DNA from: Coffea arabica
Lineage: Eukaryota > Streptophyta > Magnoliopsida > Gentianales > Rubiaceae
NCBI RefSeq assembly: GCF_036785885.1
Contig: NC_092316.1
Coordinates: 52,089,001 to 52,153,000 of the forward strand
Direction: 5' to 3'
Length of the DNA: 64,000 nucleotides
The position numbers and the translations under genes are program-made. Position 1 is the first letter of the stretch. Each line of letters opens with the position of its first letter. Below, piece after piece: positions 60,958-64,000 of the stretch. The notes under the pieces are model-generated. The model did no database searches. It worked only from the letters and a program-made list of their open reading frames with translations, and was not told the DNA's origin.

Positions 60958-60970
60958 AGTATTGACCCCA

Positions 60971-61226
60971 AAAAACCACCGGCCCCCACCACCAAGCCTT
61001 TAAGGCTTTGGTGGGGGCGGGAGGCAAGGGTTCAAGGGACGAACCTTGCCTTCCACCAAATTGTCACATTGTGGTTCTTCAAAAAATCCAGACGGGTGTG
61101 TGATGTATCTGTCTGGTCCGGTGGTGGTTTTGCTCCCATCGATTCTTCGTAGGTCCAGTTGGGCCTCCCCCTAGTTAGATTAGAATAGAGTAGGAGTAGT
61201 GATGACGATTGACCAAAAAAAAAAAA
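60971..61226 (+). mobile_element. SINE with 13-bp target duplication
   Basis: The element is flanked by AGTATTGACCCCA on both sides (60958-60970 and 61227-61239) and ends in an A run of about 12. Inside, GGCAAGGGTTCAAGGGACGA looks like a tRNA-type box B (GGTTCAA). The 3' part, TGTATCTGTCTGGTCCGGTG, recurs in the remnant at 21205-21468. It sits among decayed germin-like copies. Confidence 0.85.
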
Positions 61227-61554
61227 AGTATTGACCCCAATAAAAAAGAAGAAGAAGTTGATGATGTTGAAAATTGTAATCCATTGTTCGTGAGTTAGAA
61301 AACTGTTATATATATATATAACATAGGTGGACACTTGCACATAGAGGATACATCATGTTTGAATTGAAAAAAGGTATTACATTAGGTTCTTGAACCTCAT
61401 GCTTATGTAGACTGTGCTTCTTTCCAAAGACACAAACTTTTTCTTATTTTTATGCAGAGCATATGTGTTGCAATGTTACACAAAGGTGTACTCCTAGTGG
61501 TCAAGGAGGGCCTTTTAGAGCTTCCTTTCGCTCGCCGCAAAACTTGAATAGAAG

Positions 61555-61790
61555 GAAAATAAAAATGTTAGGAACATGTACGACTCGGTTCGTTGACAGC
61601 CCTATAGTGTTGAGGCCCGGAAACTCATAAACATCAGCATGCATGAGTGACATTGATCGACGCCGTAAACGTTGAATGCTCCGAGACTTTGTTGGAACCC
61701 ATGAAATTAAGAAGAAGTCCTGTGTGAAGATGCAGTGGCGGGGTTCTTGCAGAGAAAACCGTTGAATTGGTGGCAAAAGTTTATGATCCA
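61555..61790 (-). pseudogene. Germin-like protein pseudogene 2 (fragment)
   Basis: The minus strand shows HADVYEFPGLNTIGLSTNRV, the germin FPGLNTLG-S-xRxD core, preceded in broken frames by a stretch like the SEDFF region (CKNPATASSH...). The N- and C-terminal parts are missing or unreadable and the frame is interrupted at several places. Confidence 0.7.
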
Positions 61791-61830
61791 CCCACTCAAT
61801 GGTACAAATATACAGATAGATCAACAACAA

Positions 61831-62375
61831 ACCTTACCATACATTAATTGAATTAAACTAATTTTCACTATGCTGGGATGATCATGAAATTTCTCCTTTA
61901 TTTTCGAAGCAGTACTTATTTTTAGAAGATCATCTATAAACTAATCATATTAAGCAGGTAAAAGATCACATATACCCTTGTACCAGGACGGTATAGAAAG
62001 CGGGATGATCGGTTGTAAGGAGCTTGATTTAGAAGTGAAGTATAGCGGTGGATGCAATTGGCTGTAGTTGTGCTGACTACTGAACTTGGTCGATCCACCG
62101 TATATTGGTATGACCTTAAAGCTGACAAGAAGACGACGATACATTTATCGATGGATAAGCACAAACATGGTCCAATACGATTCCAGATATAAGTGAGTGA
62201 AAGTGAAAGAGCAATTATGCGTAAACTCAGCTGTATACTTTTTTCCAATTATGATAATTTTGAGATAGGTGAAAAATAGAATTAGTAACTTGTCTAGTAG
62301 ATACTAAACATGAAATAGTTGCTTTATTTATATGGTAGAACTTTATTGATAGTGATGTATCATAAAGCATGATTA
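61831..62375. other. Spacer without a recognised gene
   Basis: The minus-strand frame at 61934-62248 shows no likeness to germin-like or other families. Confidence 0.4.
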
Positions 62376-62560
62376 CTAGGAATGTAAGTGAACCAAATCT
62401 ACTTGAAAGCAACTCGACGACGACGCTCAATTCAGAAGAAACTCGACTCATCTTGATTTTATCGAACTTGAGTTCAAGCTACTCAAGTAGCAAATCAAGT
62501 CGAGTTCGAGTTCCAAGATTACAAGTTCGATTACTTTTGAGCCTAATAGAGGATTATAAA
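62376..62560. repeat. Member of the TCGAGT/ACTCGA-rich dispersed repeat family
   Basis: The stretch is rich in ACTCGAC, TCGAGTTCGAGT and CAAGTTCGA words, as in 26437-26816 and the 38-kb repeats. Its exact ends are not determined. Confidence 0.5.
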
Positions 62561-63112
62561 ATGAAATATATTGTATATATTTTTTGAATTTATAAAATTA
62601 CTCATGATACGTGGCCCTTCTAAAAAACCCAATGCCCTTAACCTTCTCCTATCTGTCACCATCTCATCTTTTTCACACTTCTTTCTCCCTGATGTTAATT
62701 CATCGAAACAATGTCCTCTCCTTCTTCTTGGGACTCTTTCTCCCTTCTATCTGGTGTTTGACCGTTTCTCTCTTCCCCTCTCCTTCATGCTCTGTCTTCT
62801 TCTTTAATCTATTCCACATTTTTCATCTTTTCTAGACTCTAAAGCTATCGCAAGGGAGATAAAGGCATACCCGTAAACGCATCCACCAATTTCATCGGGT
62901 GGGAGACTCTGGATTTAGACCTTACAAGACTCTAACCAATATTTCATTCCTCTTACCAGCATCGTGGATAATTGTCACCCAATAAGATTATTGTAGCAGT
63001 ACTACTGGTTCATTTTTAGCTAGTCTTTTTATTAGTATATGTTTAGTAACAAGATCATCTGGGGACCTCATGATGAGCTCGATTGATAGTTTCATTCACG
63101 TGGAATACTGCT
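62561..63112. other. Spacer without a recognised gene
   Basis: A CT-rich stretch lies at 62640-62840. The open frames there are low-complexity. Confidence 0.4.
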
Positions 63113-63480
63113 TTAGCACAGCAGTTGATCAGGAATCAAAGGCATAGACTCAAATAGAGTTGGTGCAATAATCTGATCAATCCCAGGATTCTGACTGTTA
63201 AAAGAAGTGAAGAAACGTACTGCATTTTCTTTCCCGACTTTGAGTTGGAGGTGCAGCACTAATCCTGGTGGGATCACAAACTCTTCACCAGAAAGATCAC
63301 AACTTAAGTAATTTCCACTACAAAACATTCACCGTTGATACCCAGCCAACTGAAAGTCTCCCCTCCATGACGAGGGATGACTCGGTTGACGGAGGAACTC
63401 GATGCGATTCATTGACATCCCTACGTTGAGACTGTCGAATATTTAGTTCGCTGCCCCAGTCTTGCAGCCTTCAAAGAATT
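63113..63480 (-). pseudogene. Germin-like protein pseudogene 3
   Basis: The minus strand shows the second cupin half of a germin-like protein in one frame: GEEFVIPPGLVLHLQLKVGK, then ENAVRFFTSFNSQNPGID and IIAPTLFESMPLIPDQLL. These align with the usual GDVFVFPxGLVHFQ, NSQNPG and LFGSxPPIPDxVL motifs. Upstream, in other frames with stops, are FFEGCKTGAAN and LNVGMSMNRIEF, remnants of the first half. The His of the GLVHFQ motif reads Leu-His-Leu. The copy is broken in its first half. Confidence 0.78.
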
Positions 63481-63596
63481 TTTTTTTTTTTTTTTTGGTT
63501 CTAAGGGGAACTACAAGCCTTAACATAGGAAAGAAGTAATAATAATAATAATAATAATAAAAAAAAGGGTAAAGAAACAAAAAAAAAAAAAAAATC

Positions 63597-63986
63597 ATAG
63601 TAAACCTACTACACAGAAAAACTCCCTGTAATTTCAAAACGCACAACATGATACCCGATACTTTAAACTAAATTATAAAAGTGACGGAATCCTTTAAATT
63701 TGATGGAAATGGACGAAATGACCCGAATGTCCTGATATAATTAAGCAAAAGACAGTTCAAAAAAATCATTTGTTTCATTCTCTAGATAGAGAGAATTGAG
63801 GTTTAAGGGGTAGAACAGGTATGTTTGTTAAAAATTAAGTATAAAAAAATTTTTTTTTAGATTCCAATAAGTCATTTCCGTTAAGTTTAACGAATTCCGT
63901 CGTCTTTACAATTTAGTTCAAAACATGAGATGTCATGTTGTACGTTTTGAAACTACGGGGGCTTTTCAGTGTATTAGGTTTACCCC
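63597..63986. mobile_element. Foldback MITE, possibly MULE-like
   Basis: The left end (GTAAACCTACTACACAGAAAA, then TTTCAAAACGCACAACATGA) is mirrored at the right (GTACGTTTTGAAACTACGGG, then CAGTGTATTAGGTTTACCCC). The inverted match runs about 130 bases on each side through AACTAAATT and GACGGAATT. It is non-coding. No clear target duplication is seen, so ends and class are approximate. Confidence 0.7.
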
Positions 63987-64000
63987 AGGAGTTGCAGATC

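Overview
This is nuclear DNA of a flowering plant, very probably a eudicot. The genes are split by GT-AG introns and belong to plant families: an R2R3-MYB of the TDF1/MYB35 type, a class I TCP, a bHLH79-type factor, an arabinogalactan hydroxyproline galactosyltransferase and germin-like proteins. The spacers are AT-rich and full of small transposons (Stowaway- and Tourist-like MITEs, hAT- and MULE-like elements, SINEs, a Helitron-like end). No bacterial, viral or organellar gene block is seen. The species cannot be named from the sequence.

Layout. 1-3.8 kb: spacer with a direct duplication, a TG...CA-ended repeat and a purine tract. 3.9-17.2 kb: a 12-exon DDT-domain gene (DDR4-like, plus strand). 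18.3-19.9 kb: a single-exon AAA-ATPase of the plant ASD/AATP1 type (minus). 20.1-20.9 kb: a long foldback element. 22.2-25.6 kb: a 7-exon GALT6-like glycosyltransferase (minus). 25.6-41.2 kb: a gene-poor, repeat-rich stretch whose nested and duplicated insertions can be ordered in time. 41.2-43.1 kb: a 3-exon TDF1/MYB35-like MYB with an unusual first repeat (plus). 43.3 kb: a SINE. 43.9-47.0 kb: a 4-exon plant gene I cannot name (plus). 48.6-50.2 kb: a Pack-MULE carrying a TCP fragment head-to-head with an LRR receptor-kinase fragment. 51.6-52.9 kb: a 2-exon dynein-light-chain-domain gene (plus). 56.1-59.8 kb: a 6-exon bHLH79-like gene with four short uORFs in its leader (plus). 60.0-63.5 kb: three decayed germin-like copies, with a SINE among them.

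The genes do not form a pathway. They are independent housekeeping, signalling and developmental genes, as is normal for plant euchromatin. Each gene model was built by hand from reading frame, splice dinucleotides and family conservation, and in every case the exon phases add up. The strongest unusual object is the Pack-MULE: long TIRs, a perfect 9-bp target duplication and fragments of two unrelated host genes. Next come two places where the order of transposon insertions can be read directly, and a TDF1-like MYB that has lost the first tryptophan of its R2 repeat.
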